From Sphingomonas astaxanthinifaciens DSM 22298 (GTDB lineage: Bacteria > Pseudomonadota > Alphaproteobacteria > Sphingomonadales > Sphingomonadaceae): DNA of 64,000 bases. Below the pieces are notes generated by a model that did not search any database, had not been told where the DNA came from, and was given only the letters and a program-made list of their open reading frames with translations. Each line of letters opens with the position of its first letter. The stretch's first letter is position 1. The stretch covers positions 1,550,001-1,614,000 of the forward strand of contig NZ_JONN01000001.1 of assembly GCF_000711715.1 (NCBI RefSeq), written 5' to 3'. The position numbers and the translations under genes are program-made. Positions 43,520-52,439 of this stretch are shown in pieces.

Positions 43520-45661
43520 TCAGGACATCGGGTTCAAGGGGAGGCTGCGCAAGCGTCGGCCGCTGGCCGCAGCGAGCGCATTGCCGACCGCGGCCGGAGC
43601 GGCAACCCAGCCGAGCCCGTTGACCCCGCCGGGGGCTGCGCCGCTAGGCAGTATTTCGACCAGTGTCTCGGGGCCCTTGCGAAGCCCGGGCGCGCTCGCC
43701 TCGAGGGGGCCCGCGACCCGGCCATAACGGAAGGAAGGCGCCGCCACCGTCGCCTGGTGGAGGGATGCGATCATCCCGCCCTCGACCTGCTGGCGCACGA
43801 GGCCCGGATTCACCACCCGGCCGCAATCGACCACCGCCACCAGCCGGCTCACCTCCACTTGTCCCCCCGTTCCGACCGATGCGCTCGCGACCACCGCGAT
43901 GAAGCTGCCATAGGCGCTAATCGCGCAAAGTCCCATCTGGCTGCCCGGGCCGCCGCCGTCCCACCCGCCGAGCGCGGTCGCACGCACGAGGCAGCGCGCC
44001 AGTCGGGGATTGCCGCCGAGGAGCGCGATGCGCTGGCTGAGCGGATCGCGCCCGCCGATCCGCGCCAGCTCGTCAACGAAACTCTCGGTGAAGAAGGCAA
44101 GGGCGCCGTACAGCTCGCCGCGATGATAGCCGGCTTGCACCGGCAGCGTCGCACTTGCCGCTTCGAGCGCGACGTTGGGAATGGCGTAGGGGAGCGGCGA
44201 GAAAGCAGCGGCGCGAAACCCGCCCGGATCGCCGCCGACCAGCCGCCGCATCGCCGCATCGGTCCCGTCCACCCCGGCCACCCGCATCCGCCAGCCGCCG
44301 ATCCGCCCGTCGGGCAGCGGCCGGGCATAGAGCCTTGCCTTGAGCGGCGCGCGCACCGCATCGCCGCGCACCTGCTCGGCGCGGCTCAAGGTCAGCTGCA
44401 CCGGCCGGCCGGCCTCACGCGCCAGCGCGACCGCGATCGGAATAAGTCCCACATCGAGCGCGGCGCCGCCCTGCCCGCCGACCGGAAGCGGATAGAGGAT
44501 CGTCCGGTCGAGCTTGTGGCCCGCCGCCTCCGCCGCTGCCCGCCGCGCCAGTTCGGGCGCCTGGGTCGCCGCCCAGATTTCGAGCAATCCGTCGGCAAGC
44601 CGCGCAGTCACGCTCGGCGGTTCGAGATCGTGGTGCAGCGCTGCCGCCGCCGAATAGGTCGCGGCCAGCGGGCGGGCGCCCTCGAAGGCCGTCTCCACAT
44701 CGCCGATCCCGATCAGCGTCGCGAAATCGTCGCTGGCCAGCGCCCGGTCGAGGGCGTCGGCCACCGCCGCATCGTTGCCTGCGGCAAGCCCGAAGCTTGT
44801 CACCTTGGCCTTGGCCAGCGCCGCCTCGGCTCCCCACCAGTCCTCGGCCAGCGCTGCCACCCAGTCCTCGCCGCTTGCAAAGCGAATTCCCGCCGGGGCC
44901 GCGCTCTCGATCCTGACCTGCCCCGCGCCCGACCGCCGCAGCGAGGCGTGAAGCATCCCCGGCAGCCGCACATCGCCGGCAAAACGCAGCCGCCCATCAG
45001 CCTTGGGCGCGGCCTCCAGCCGGGGCAGCGGCTTGCCGACGAGCGCCCCACGTCCGGCCCGCAGCGGCGCTTCGCCCGGCAGCGTCCGTCCTGCCGCGCC
45101 TTCGGCCAGCGCCGCAAAGGGCAGCGATCGGCCTTCGTGGGTGACGAAGCCATTGGCGCTGTCGCACTCGCCCGCCCGCACCTTCCACCGCGCGGCGGCC
45201 TCCGCGACCAGCAGCGCCCGCGCCCCCGCGCCGAGCCGCCGCATCGGCGCTTCCATCGCCCGTATCGAGGTCGAGCCCGCGGTGATCCGCGCCGCCCCCT
45301 CGCCCAGCCGCCATTCGCGCCACGACGACAAGCCGTCGAGCCAGCCCTCACTTTTCGCGAGGGCATTCCCCCACTCGCCGCCGGGTCGCGCGGGCGTGAC
45401 CCCGACGCTTTCCCACGCCGCGCCGAGCTCGTCGGCGGCGACCTGTGCCAGCCCCGTCCAGATCCCCTGGCCCGTCTCGACCTGCGGGATGGCGATGGTC
45501 ACCCGGCCGTCCCTGGCGATCGCGATTCCCGGCCCGAGCAGCAGTTCGCCTTTGGCCGGGCGCAAGCTCGCCCGCTCGGCTCGCGGCCAGGCGGCATAGG
45601 CGATGACCAGCGCGCCCGCCGCGCCGCTGCCCACCAGCAGGGTCCGGCGGTCGAGCTTCAA
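43520..45661 (-). CDS. Molybdopterin-binding aldehyde/isoquinoline oxidoreductase large-subunit-like protein
   Basis: A 713-residue protein of the IorB/xanthine dehydrogenase large-subunit family, with a twin-Arg-like N-terminus (MKLDRRTLLVGSGAAGALVI). It has VTIAIPQVETGQGIWTGLAQVAADELG, VGGQGGAALDVG and LAAASGRRLRSLPL near the end. In the C-terminal active-site block, where family members have a catalytic Glu in GVGEPG, this protein reads GGVNGLGWVAAPAAVGNA, with Gly at the Glu position. The [2Fe-2S] partner IorA is not adjacent. The start overlaps the stop of the acyl-CoA ligase gene by 4 nt. It may be inactive, or use different chemistry. Confidence 0.8.
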   Translation of the reverse strand: MKLDRRTLLVGSGAAGALVIAYAAWPRAERASLRPAKGELLLGPGIAIARDGRVTIAIPQVETGQGIWTGLAQVAADELGAAWESVGVTPARPGGEWGNALAKSEGWLDGLSSWREWRLGEGAARITAGSTSIRAMEAPMRRLGAGARALLVAEAAARWKVRAGECDSANGFVTHEGRSLPFAALAEGAAGRTLPGEAPLRAGRGALVGKPLPRLEAAPKADGRLRFAGDVRLPGMLHASLRRSGAGQVRIESAAPAGIRFASGEDWVAALAEDWWGAEAALAKAKVTSFGLAAGNDAAVADALDRALASDDFATLIGIGDVETAFEGARPLAATYSAAAALHHDLEPPSVTARLADGLLEIWAATQAPELARRAAAEAAGHKLDRTILYPLPVGGQGGAALDVGLIPIAVALAREAGRPVQLTLSRAEQVRGDAVRAPLKARLYARPLPDGRIGGWRMRVAGVDGTDAAMRRLVGGDPGGFRAAAFSPLPYAIPNVALEAASATLPVQAGYHRGELYGALAFFTESFVDELARIGGRDPLSQRIALLGGNPRLARCLVRATALGGWDGGGPGSQMGLCAISAYGSFIAVVASASVGTGGQVEVSRLVAVVDCGRVVNPGLVRQQVEGGMIASLHQATVAAPSFRYGRVAGPLEASAPGLRKGPETLVEILPSGAAPGGVNGLGWVAAPAAVGNALAAASGRRLRSLPLNPMS

Positions 45662-47325
45662 GCGGCGTACTGGGCCTTGAGCGCCACCCGGTCGATCTTG
45701 CCGGTCCCGAGCCGCGGCAGATTCTCGTCGGCGAAGATGAAGCGCTCGGGCACCTTGAAGGCGGCCAGCCGCGGCGCGAGGAAAGCGCGAAGCTCGTCTT
45801 CGCTGAGGTCAGTGCCCTCGGCGGGAAGCACCACCGCGACCGGCACCTCGCCCAACCGCTCGTCGGGCGCGCCGAACACCGCCGCCTCGGCCACCGCCTC
45901 GCAGGCATAGACCGCGGCCTCGACCTCGGCCGAGCTGATATTCTCGCCGCCGCGGATGATGATGTCCTTCTTGCGGTCGACGATGAAGAGGTAGCCGTCC
46001 TCGTCGAGGTAGCCGATGTCGCCGGTGCGGAAGAAACCGTCGGCGGTGAAGGCCGCCGCGGTCGCCTGCGGATTGCGCCAATAGCCCTTGATGTTGGCGG
46101 CCGCCCTGATCCCCACTTCGCCGCGTTCGCCACGGGGCAGCTGCTGGCCGCCATCGTCCAGGATCGCGACTTCGGTGTAGGGCAGCGCCCGCCCGGTCGA
46201 GGCCGGCTTGGCGAGGTAATTGCCCCAGTAATTGCCGCAGCCGACCGCGTTGGTCTCGGTCAGGCCGTAACCCAGTGCGGGCTGGGCGGTCTCGAAGCTT
46301 TCCTTCAGCCGCTCGACATGCGCGACCGGGCGCGGCGCCCCGCCGGCGGCGATGTCGGTCAGGGTCGAAAGGTCGTAGCGGTCGCGATCCGGGTGGTTCA
46401 TGAGCTCGAGGCTCATCGTCGGCACGCCCACGAAATAGGTGATCTTCTCCTGCGCGATCAGCCGCAGCGCCTCGCCCGCGTCCCATTTGGGCATCAGCAC
46501 CATGCCCCGCCCGATGACGAAGCTGTTGAGCAGCACCGGCACTTCGCCGGTGACGTGGAACAGCGGCACGTTGAGCAGGGTCTTGGGCGGATTCTTCGGC
46601 CCGTCGCCCAGGCTCTCGAGGACGCCCAGCAGGGTCATCAGGCTGGTGGCGTAGGTATAGACGCCCATGGTCACCGCCCGATGCGTCGACAGCGCGCCCT
46701 TGGCGTCGCCGGTCGAGCCCGAGGTGAACAGGATGGTCGCGTCGTCGTCCGGGCCGATCTCGGGCAGCGTTACGCCCTCGTCCTCCTCGCCGAGCAGCGG
46801 GGCGAGCGCCTCGCCGATCGGGCGCTCGATCGCGACCGACAGGAGGCCGATCTCGCCGCAGCCAGCCTCGATCCGCCGCGCGCGCGGCTCGTCGGCGATG
46901 ATCAGCCGGGGCGCGGTGAGCTCAAGCGCATGCTGCGCCTCCGAGGCCTGCCACCAGCCGTTGAGCAGGGTCGAGATGCCGCCCGCCTTGAGGATCGCCA
47001 TATGCGCGACGATCCAGGTCGGGCAATTGCGCATCGCGATGCCGACACGGTCGCCCTTGCGGACCCCGTGCCGGGAGACCAGCGCCTTCGCCAGCCGCTC
47101 GGACCAGCGGTCGAGGTCGGCGAAGGTCAGCCGCTCCTCACCCGCGATCACCGCTTCGACCGCAGCATTCAGCGCGCAGAACGTGCGGAAAAAGGCCGGC
47201 AGCGTCGCCGGTAAGTTGGTGACGACCTTGCACCCCTTCGCGTCGGTGCCGACGACAATGCGACCGCCCGGCCCCGTGACGGCCGCGAGCACGGCGTCAT
47301 AACGTTGGTCGAGCTCACTCGGCAT
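45658..47325 (-). CDS. Class I adenylate-forming acyl-CoA ligase
   Basis: A 555-residue ANL-family ligase. Motifs: ILFTSGSTGDAKGALS, NVPLFHVTGE, YGLTETNAVG, the RTGDIGYLDEDGYLFIVDRKKD hinge, GGENISSAEVE and a C-terminal LPRLGTGKIDR lysine. The short-chain/medium-chain or aryl acid substrate is unclear. Its 3' end overlaps the molybdenum-enzyme-like gene, so the two are likely one functional unit. Divergent from lgt. Confidence 0.92.
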   Translation of the reverse strand: MPSELDQRYDAVLAAVTGPGGRIVVGTDAKGCKVVTNLPATLPAFFRTFCALNAAVEAVIAGEERLTFADLDRWSERLAKALVSRHGVRKGDRVGIAMRNCPTWIVAHMAILKAGGISTLLNGWWQASEAQHALELTAPRLIIADEPRARRIEAGCGEIGLLSVAIERPIGEALAPLLGEEDEGVTLPEIGPDDDATILFTSGSTGDAKGALSTHRAVTMGVYTYATSLMTLLGVLESLGDGPKNPPKTLLNVPLFHVTGEVPVLLNSFVIGRGMVLMPKWDAGEALRLIAQEKITYFVGVPTMSLELMNHPDRDRYDLSTLTDIAAGGAPRPVAHVERLKESFETAQPALGYGLTETNAVGCGNYWGNYLAKPASTGRALPYTEVAILDDGGQQLPRGERGEVGIRAAANIKGYWRNPQATAAAFTADGFFRTGDIGYLDEDGYLFIVDRKKDIIIRGGENISSAEVEAAVYACEAVAEAAVFGAPDERLGEVPVAVVLPAEGTDLSEDELRAFLAPRLAAFKVPERFIFADENLPRLGTGKIDRVALKAQYAA

Positions 47326-47395
47326 CGTCGCAGGTCTCCTTGGACTTTGATCGCGTCCCTCTTATGAGACCCGCGGGCCCAAGGGAAAGACCGTA

Positions 47396-48283
47396 ATGAG
47401 TAATGCGAGCAATACCGGCATCGACTTCACCTCGCTCGGTCTCGATCCGGTCGCGCTCAGCATCCCGCTCGGCAGCTTCCACTTCGACCTGCGCTGGTAC
47501 AGCCTCGCCTACCTCGCCGGCATCTTCCTCGGTTACTGGTACCTGCTGCGGCTGATCCGCCAGCCCGGCGCGCCCCTTGCCCGGCGCCATGCCGACGACC
47601 TCGTCTTCTACGCCTCGCTGGGCGTGATCCTCGGCGGCCGCTTGGGCTATGTCCTCTTCTACAATCTGGAATTCTACGCCCAGCACCCGATTGCGATTCT
47701 GAAGCTGTGGGACGGCGGTATGAGTTTCCACGGCGGCGTCATCGGCACCAGCCTCGGGATCATCTATCTCAGCTGGAAGGAGAAGCTGAACTGGCTGCGG
47801 GTGCACGACTATGTCGCCTGCGTGGTCCCGATCGGCCTCTTCACCGGCCGCCTCGCCAACTTCGTCAACGGCGAATTGTGGGGCGCGCCGACCACCGTCC
47901 CCTGGGCGGTGCGCTTCCCCGAAGTGATCGCGGGCGTCACCGTGCTCGGCCCGCCGCGCCATCCGAGCCAGCTCTACGAAGCCGCGCTGGAAGGTCTTGC
48001 CCTGTTCGCGATCCTCGCCGTCATGTTCTGGAAGACCCGCGCGCGCTATCAGCCGGGTCTGCTCGTCGGCACCTTCCTCTTCTTCTACGGCCTGTTCCGC
48101 TTCGGGGTGGAGTTCATCCGCGAGCCCGATCCCCAGCGAATGGGCATCGTCGAGGCCACCGGGCTCCACCTCGGCCAGTGGCTATGCGTGCCGATGATCC
48201 TCGGCGGCCTGTTCCTGATGCTGACCGCCAAGGGCCGACGCCAGCGGATCGAGCCGACCGCCGGGGTGGAGAGCGTCGCCTGA
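47396..48283 (+). CDS. lgt: Prolipoprotein diacylglyceryl transferase
   Basis: A 295-residue inner-membrane Lgt, which transfers diacylglycerol from phosphatidylglycerol to the lipobox cysteine of preprolipoproteins. It has about seven hydrophobic segments, DGGMSFHGG, the GRLANFVNGELWG signature, HPSQLYEA and FGVEFIREPD. ATG at 47396. The last bases overlap the next frame (CTGA at 48280-48283). Confidence 0.97.
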   Translation: MSNASNTGIDFTSLGLDPVALSIPLGSFHFDLRWYSLAYLAGIFLGYWYLLRLIRQPGAPLARRHADDLVFYASLGVILGGRLGYVLFYNLEFYAQHPIAILKLWDGGMSFHGGVIGTSLGIIYLSWKEKLNWLRVHDYVACVVPIGLFTGRLANFVNGELWGAPTTVPWAVRFPEVIAGVTVLGPPRHPSQLYEAALEGLALFAILAVMFWKTRARYQPGLLVGTFLFFYGLFRFGVEFIREPDPQRMGIVEATGLHLGQWLCVPMILGGLFLMLTAKGRRQRIEPTAGVESVA

Positions 48284-49260
48284 CTCCGTTCGAGCGGGCC
48301 CTGCGTGAACGCCTGCGATCCGACGGGCCGATCACCGTCGAGGCCTATATGGCCGCCTGCAACGATTATTATTACGCGACCCGCGATCCGCTCGGCAGCG
48401 CGGGCGACTTCACCACCGCGCCCGAAATCAGCCAGATGTTCGGCGAGGTGGTCGGCGCGGCGCTGACCGACGTCTGGCGCCGCGCCGGAAGCCCGGCCCA
48501 CGCCGCTTATGTCGAGCTCGGTCCGGGCCGCGGAACGCTCGCCGCCGATGCGCTTCGGGTGATGCGCTCGGCCGGGCTCGACCCCGACATCTTCCTGGTC
48601 GAGACCAGTCCGACCCTGCGCGAGGTCCAGGCCGCCGCGCTCAATGGCACCATTACCCATGTCGATATGATCGACGCCTTGCCGGGCGATCGGCCGCTGC
48701 TGGTGGTGGCGAACGAGTTCCTCGACGCGCTGCCGATCCGCCAGCATGTCGATGGCGCCGAGCGGCACGTCACGCTGACCCCGGCGGGCCTCGCCTTCGA
48801 CCGCGACGGCACGATTCTCGAGACCTCACCCGCCCGCGACGAGGCGGTCGAGGCCTTGAGCGAAGGGCTGGTCGCGGTCGGCGGGGTCGCCCTCGTCATC
48901 GACTATGGCCATGCTAGGACCGCGCCGGGCGACACGCTGCAGGCGGTCCGCGAACATCGCTTCGCGCCGGTGCTCGCCGATCCCGGCGAAGCCGATCTCA
49001 CCAGCCATGTCGACTTCGAGCGGGTGGCCGACATCGCGCGCGAGGCCGGGGCCTTCGTCGCCGGCCCGGTCGAGCAAGGCCCCTGGCTCGAGCGGCTCGG
49101 GATCCAGGCCCGCGCCCGGGTGCTCGCCAATGCCTCGCCCGAGCGCGCCGGCGACATCGAGGCCGCCCGCGCGCGGCTGTGCCGGCCCGACGCCATGGGC
49201 AGCCTGTTCAAGGTGCTTGCCATCCACTCGCCCGAATGGCCAAGCCCGGCGGGCCTATGA
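48280..49260 (+). CDS. MidA/NDUFAF7-like SAM-dependent methyltransferase
   Basis: A 326-residue methyltransferase of the PF02636 family (mitochondrial NDUFAF7/MidA), implicated in complex I assembly. It has GPITVEAYMAACNDYYYATRD cut at residues ~16-36, GDFTTAPEISQMFGE, the SAM motif YVELGPGRGTLAADAL, LVVANEFLDALPIRQ and VIDYGH. There is no ATG, GTG or TTG at the family-like N-terminus. The only plausible start is CTG at 48280, which overlaps the lgt stop and has GGAGAG seven bases upstream. Coupled to the GNAT gene by ATGA. Confidence 0.88.
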   Translation: MTPFERALRERLRSDGPITVEAYMAACNDYYYATRDPLGSAGDFTTAPEISQMFGEVVGAALTDVWRRAGSPAHAAYVELGPGRGTLAADALRVMRSAGLDPDIFLVETSPTLREVQAAALNGTITHVDMIDALPGDRPLLVVANEFLDALPIRQHVDGAERHVTLTPAGLAFDRDGTILETSPARDEAVEALSEGLVAVGGVALVIDYGHARTAPGDTLQAVREHRFAPVLADPGEADLTSHVDFERVADIAREAGAFVAGPVEQGPWLERLGIQARARVLANASPERAGDIEAARARLCRPDAMGSLFKVLAIHSPEWPSPAGL

Positions 49261-49760
49261 TCATCCGCCCCGCCACCGCCGCCGACCTTCCCGCGATCGA
49301 CCACGTCTTCCGGACGAGCTTCTGCGCCACCTTCGCGCATCTCTACGATCCGGCCGATCTCGACAGCTTCCTCGCCGGCCTGACCCCCGAGGCCTGGGCC
49401 GCCGAATTTGCCGACCCGGCTTACGCCTTCGAGGTCGGTGAGGTGGAGGGTGAGGTTGTCGGCTACGCCAAGCTCGGTCCCAACAAGCTTCCCCATGTCG
49501 CGGGCGGGGACGTGATCGAACTGAAGCAATTCTACCTTCTCAAATCGGCCCACGGCAGCGGTCTCGCGGGGCGGCTGATGGAGTGGGTGATGGCTGAGGC
49601 GCGGCAGCGCGGCGCGGGCCGCATCGCGCTCTCGGTCTTTTCCGAAAACTGGCGGGCTCAGGCCTTCTACAAGCGTTACGGCTTCGTCGACCGCGGGCCG
49701 GTGACCTTCATGGTCGGCAATCATCCCGACGAGGACCAGGTGTGGGAGTTGGTGCTGTGA
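49257..49760 (+). CDS. GNAT family N-acetyltransferase
   Basis: A 167-residue acetyltransferase. It shows IIRPATAADLPAID at the start, VVGYAKLGPNK, LKQFYLLKSAHGSGLAGRLM (acetyl-CoA loop) and ENWRAQAFYKRYGFVDRG at the end, the RimI-type fold. Start ATG overlaps the MidA gene stop, and its stop overlaps pgeF (GTGA). Substrate unknown. Confidence 0.92.
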   Translation: MIIRPATAADLPAIDHVFRTSFCATFAHLYDPADLDSFLAGLTPEAWAAEFADPAYAFEVGEVEGEVVGYAKLGPNKLPHVAGGDVIELKQFYLLKSAHGSGLAGRLMEWVMAEARQRGAGRIALSVFSENWRAQAFYKRYGFVDRGPVTFMVGNHPDEDQVWELVL

Positions 49761-50518
49761 GCGCGTCCGCCTGGACCAGCGCCGTCCTTCCCGTCCCCCA
49801 CGGCTTCCTCGGTCGCCGCGGCGGGGTCAGCGAGGGCGCGATGGCGAGCCTCAATTGCGGCTGGGGCAGCGGCGACGACCTCGCCCTGATCGTCGAGAAC
49901 CGCCGCCGCGCAGCCGACGCGGTGCTCCCCGGCGCGCGGATCGTCTCGCCCTACCAGGTCCATGGGGCGGTCGTGCTCGAGGCGGGGGACTGGGCCGACG
50001 ACGCGCGGCCCGAGGCCGACGCCCTCGTCACCGACCGGCCGGGCATCCTGCTCGGAATCCTCACCGCCGACTGCGCCCCGGTCCTCTTCGCCGATCGGGA
50101 AGCCGGGATCGTCGGCGCGGCCCATGCCGGGTGGCGCGGGGCGCTCGCCGGCGTGACCGACGCCACGATCGACGCGATGGAGCGCCTCGGCGCCGAGCGG
50201 AGCCGGATCGCCGCCGCGATCGGTCCGACCATCGCGCGGGCGAGCTACGAGGTCGATCCCGCCTTCCCCGAGCCCTTCCTCGCCGCCGATCCCGCGGCCG
50301 AGCGCTTCTTCGCCGAGGGACCGGCGGGCCGCCCTCATTTCGACCTTCCCGCCTATCTACTCGACCGACTGGCGAGGGCCGGGCTGCGGCGGGTGGAGGC
50401 GCTGGGGCTCGACACCTATGCGCGCGAGGAGGACTTCTATTCCTTCCGCCGATCGACGCACCGGAACGAGCCGAGCTACGGGCGGCAGCTGAGCCTGATC
50501 GGCCTGCCCCCGCGCTAA
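49757..50518 (+). CDS. pgeF: Peptidoglycan editing factor / polyphenol oxidase family
   Basis: A 253-residue PgeF (YfiH, LACC1-like) protein. Family marks: HGFLGRRGGVSEG, YQVHG with the metal His, TADCAPVLFAD with the Cys, and AAHAGWRGALAG, plus IGPTI and EEDFYSFRRSTHRNEP. In E. coli PgeF removes L-Ser-containing muropeptide errors; human LACC1 is a related nucleosidase. GTG at 49757 overlaps the previous stop; fifth in the lgt-midA-GNAT-pgeF string. Confidence 0.95.
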   Translation: MSASAWTSAVLPVPHGFLGRRGGVSEGAMASLNCGWGSGDDLALIVENRRRAADAVLPGARIVSPYQVHGAVVLEAGDWADDARPEADALVTDRPGILLGILTADCAPVLFADREAGIVGAAHAGWRGALAGVTDATIDAMERLGAERSRIAAAIGPTIARASYEVDPAFPEPFLAADPAAERFFAEGPAGRPHFDLPAYLLDRLARAGLRRVEALGLDTYAREEDFYSFRRSTHRNEPSYGRQLSLIGLPPR

Positions 50519-50552
50519 CCCTCCGGTAAGGCTCGGCCCCTATCCTCAGGGC

Positions 50553-50816
50553 ATGGCGCGCCCACTACCCTCGGCCAAGAAGGCGGTCGACCTCGCTGGA
50601 GGCTCGCGGCCGGTCGGCTCGCGGATCCGCCGCGATCCCCCGCCGCCGCCACCCAAGAAGGTCTCCCCGAGCGAGCTTCGCGAGAAGGAAGCCTGGCTGA
50701 TCGGGACCGGAATCACGGTCGTCGGGCTCGCCATTGCGGTCATCATCGTGGCCCTCTCGCAATGGGCCGGATGGAGCCCGAGCCAGTACCGGATCGAGAT
50801 CGTCGACCACCGCTGA
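50553..50816 (+). CDS. Small single-pass membrane protein
   Basis: An 87-residue hypothetical protein with a basic, proline-rich cytosolic part (RRDPPPPPPKK), an acidic KVSPSELREKEAWLIG segment and one helix (about residues 47-68, LIGTGITVVGLAIAVIIVAL), then a short tail. The DUF2171 gene follows on the same strand. No family recognised. Confidence 0.65.
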   Translation: MARPLPSAKKAVDLAGGSRPVGSRIRRDPPPPPPKKVSPSELREKEAWLIGTGITVVGLAIAVIIVALSQWAGWSPSQYRIEIVDHR

Positions 50817-50884
50817 CCGCCATGGACCCGGACCCGGCAATGAGCGTTGAGGGGCCGGAACAACCAGCGGAAGGAAGCGACCCC

Positions 50885-51145
50885 ATGGCCGACCTCAGCC
50901 AGATCAACGAACATATGGAAGTCATCGGCGCCGACGGCGTGCACCTCGGCACCGTCGACAAGGTCGAGGGCGAGCGGATCAAGCTCACCAAGGCCGACAG
51001 CGGCATGACCCACGGCGACCACCACCACTATATCCCGGGCGGCCTGGTCGCCGGCATCGAGGGCGACAAGGTCCGCCTCAGCGCCAATGCCGATGTCGCC
51101 GCCGGCCTGTTCGAGCAGGAAGAATCGGGCGAGCCGATCGGCTGA
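50885..51145 (+). CDS. DUF2171 domain protein
   Basis: An 86-residue soluble protein of the DUF2171/PRC-barrel-like type. It contains MEVIGADGVHLGTVDKVEGERIKLTK cut at residues ~9-34, the HGDHHHYIP metal-like histidine run and VRLSANADVAAGLF. Similar proteins are abundant and stress-associated in sphingomonads (memory, not checked). ATG at 50885 follows GGAAGGAAG; a Met 41 codons upstream in frame lacks a good site. A strong terminator follows. Confidence 0.88.
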   Translation: MADLSQINEHMEVIGADGVHLGTVDKVEGERIKLTKADSGMTHGDHHHYIPGGLVAGIEGDKVRLSANADVAAGLFEQEESGEPIG

Positions 51146-51185
51146 GTCTGTCGACCAGACATGGTCTGAGACCTTCGGTCTCTTG

Positions 51186-51223
51186 GGGCGGGGCATCGGC
51201 GACGGTGCTCCGCCCTTCTTTTT
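51186..51223 (+). terminator. Rho-independent terminator after DUF2171 gene
   Basis: A 12-bp stem (GGGCGGGGCATC, 51186-51197, with GGTGCTCCGCCC, 51204-51215; two G-T pairs) with loop GGCGAC, then TTCTTTTT. A classical strong terminator 40 nt after the stop. Confidence 0.9.
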
Positions 51224-51342
51224 GCTGGCAAGGGTCGACGGCGCCCCCGCCCGGCCGGGACCACCAGCCCTGTGACGTCGTCTTGGGGCGGCGGCCGCAT
51301 CCATGCTATGGCGGCCGGGCAACGGACAGGGGGAGCGTCCCG

Positions 51343-52164
51343 ATGCCTTATCCTCGCGCGGCTTATGCCGTCCTCGCCTGCATCGCGGTGATCGTGGTGG
51401 GGTTCTGGGCAAGCTACCTGTCGGTCTATGCCAGCGTGCCCTGGCAATTCCACGCGCACGGAGTGGCGGCGAGCCTGTGGGTGCTGATGGTGCTGGCGCA
51501 GAGCATCACGCCCCACGCTCGGATGATGGGCCTCCACCGCGCGACCGGCAAGGCAAGCCTCCTCCTCTTCCCCTTCCTGATCGGCGGACTGTTCGCGATC
51601 ATCGATTATACGGGCAAGAATTTCGTCGCCGGGGACGGTCCGGTGCGACAGATGTTCGGCGGGGAATTTCTCATCGGCCTCGCCATCGCCGCGCTCGCCT
51701 ATCTCGTCCTCTATCACGAGGCGCTGCGCCACCGGGCACGCGTCTGGGACCATGCCGGCTACATGCTGGCGACGCCGCTCATCCTGTTCGAAAGCCCGCT
51801 CAGCCGGATCTTCGCGGCGTGGGTGCCGGGGCTGGTGGTGACCGGGCCCGACAGCTTCGACCGGATCATCTCGTCGATCGTCTGGGCGATGGCGGTCGAG
51901 CTCGCGATCGTCGCCTATTTGTGGTGGCGGGTCAGCACGCGGCGGGCGCGACCGTTCTTGGTCGCGGGCCTGTTCATCGTCGCGCAGATGCTGGCCATGG
52001 GGCTGATGCACCATGTCGGCTGGCTCGAGCGGACACTCGTCTGGATCGGCGGCGTGCCGAGCGCGGCGGTGGTGCTGAGCGGCATGGCGCTGGGCGCGGG
52101 CGCGGCGTGGAGCGGCTGGGTCGCGGGACGGCGGCCGGCGCGGCGGACCGCCTTCGCCGCCTAG
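51343..52164 (+). CDS. Polytopic membrane protein of unknown function
   Basis: A 273-residue inner-membrane protein with seven to eight hydrophobic segments. The recurring features HAHGVAASLWVLMVLAQ and MMGLHRATGKASLLLFP recall DUF2306-like and ferric-reductase-like bacterial membrane proteins, with conserved histidines facing helices 2 and 3. Function is unknown. AGGGGGAG precedes the ATG. It ends convergently with a 65-residue gene (4-nt overlap). Confidence 0.75.
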   Translation: MPYPRAAYAVLACIAVIVVGFWASYLSVYASVPWQFHAHGVAASLWVLMVLAQSITPHARMMGLHRATGKASLLLFPFLIGGLFAIIDYTGKNFVAGDGPVRQMFGGEFLIGLAIAALAYLVLYHEALRHRARVWDHAGYMLATPLILFESPLSRIFAAWVPGLVVTGPDSFDRIISSIVWAMAVELAIVAYLWWRVSTRRARPFLVAGLFIVAQMLAMGLMHHVGWLERTLVWIGGVPSAAVVLSGMALGAGAAWSGWVAGRRPARRTAFAA

Positions 52165-52358
52165 GTCGCGGGGGGCTCGGGCAGCCTGATCTGGATCGGC
52201 CGATCCTCGAGCGGCCGGTCCTCGAGCGCCGCGCGGCGTGCGTCAAAATCGTCGGCCAGTTCCTGCAGCGCCGCGGCGGCGCGCCCGTCCGAATTGTCGC
52301 GCGCGAGGCGGCGGCACTTGTCGGCTTGACGCTTCAGGAAGTCGGCATCCTCGCTCAT
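52161..52358 (-). CDS. Small helical protein
   Basis: A 65-residue soluble, highly charged protein, MSEDADFLKRQADKCRRLARDN, followed by a helix (AAAALQELADDFDARRAAL). The ADKCRRLAR segment occurs in many small sphingomonad hypothetical proteins. No function known. Its stop overlaps the convergent membrane-protein gene. Confidence 0.7.
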   Translation of the reverse strand: MSEDADFLKRQADKCRRLARDNSDGRAAAALQELADDFDARRAALEDRPLEDRPIQIRLPEPPAT

Positions 52359-52439
52359 CGTGGGCCCTTAGAGCGAGCCAATGTCGAGAAGGCAACATAG
52401 GTTAATGGTGGACTTAAGGCCCGATTGTGCCGCCTTGGA

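Noticed and set aside
42608..45910. A 1100-codon plus-strand frame across hemH and the molybdenum-enzyme gene
   Set aside because: It is antisense to two recognisable genes, His/Arg/Pro-rich and without known motifs.
46318..47214. A plus-strand gene antisense to the acyl-CoA ligase
   Set aside because: It is a composition shadow rich in His, Arg and Gln with no motif.
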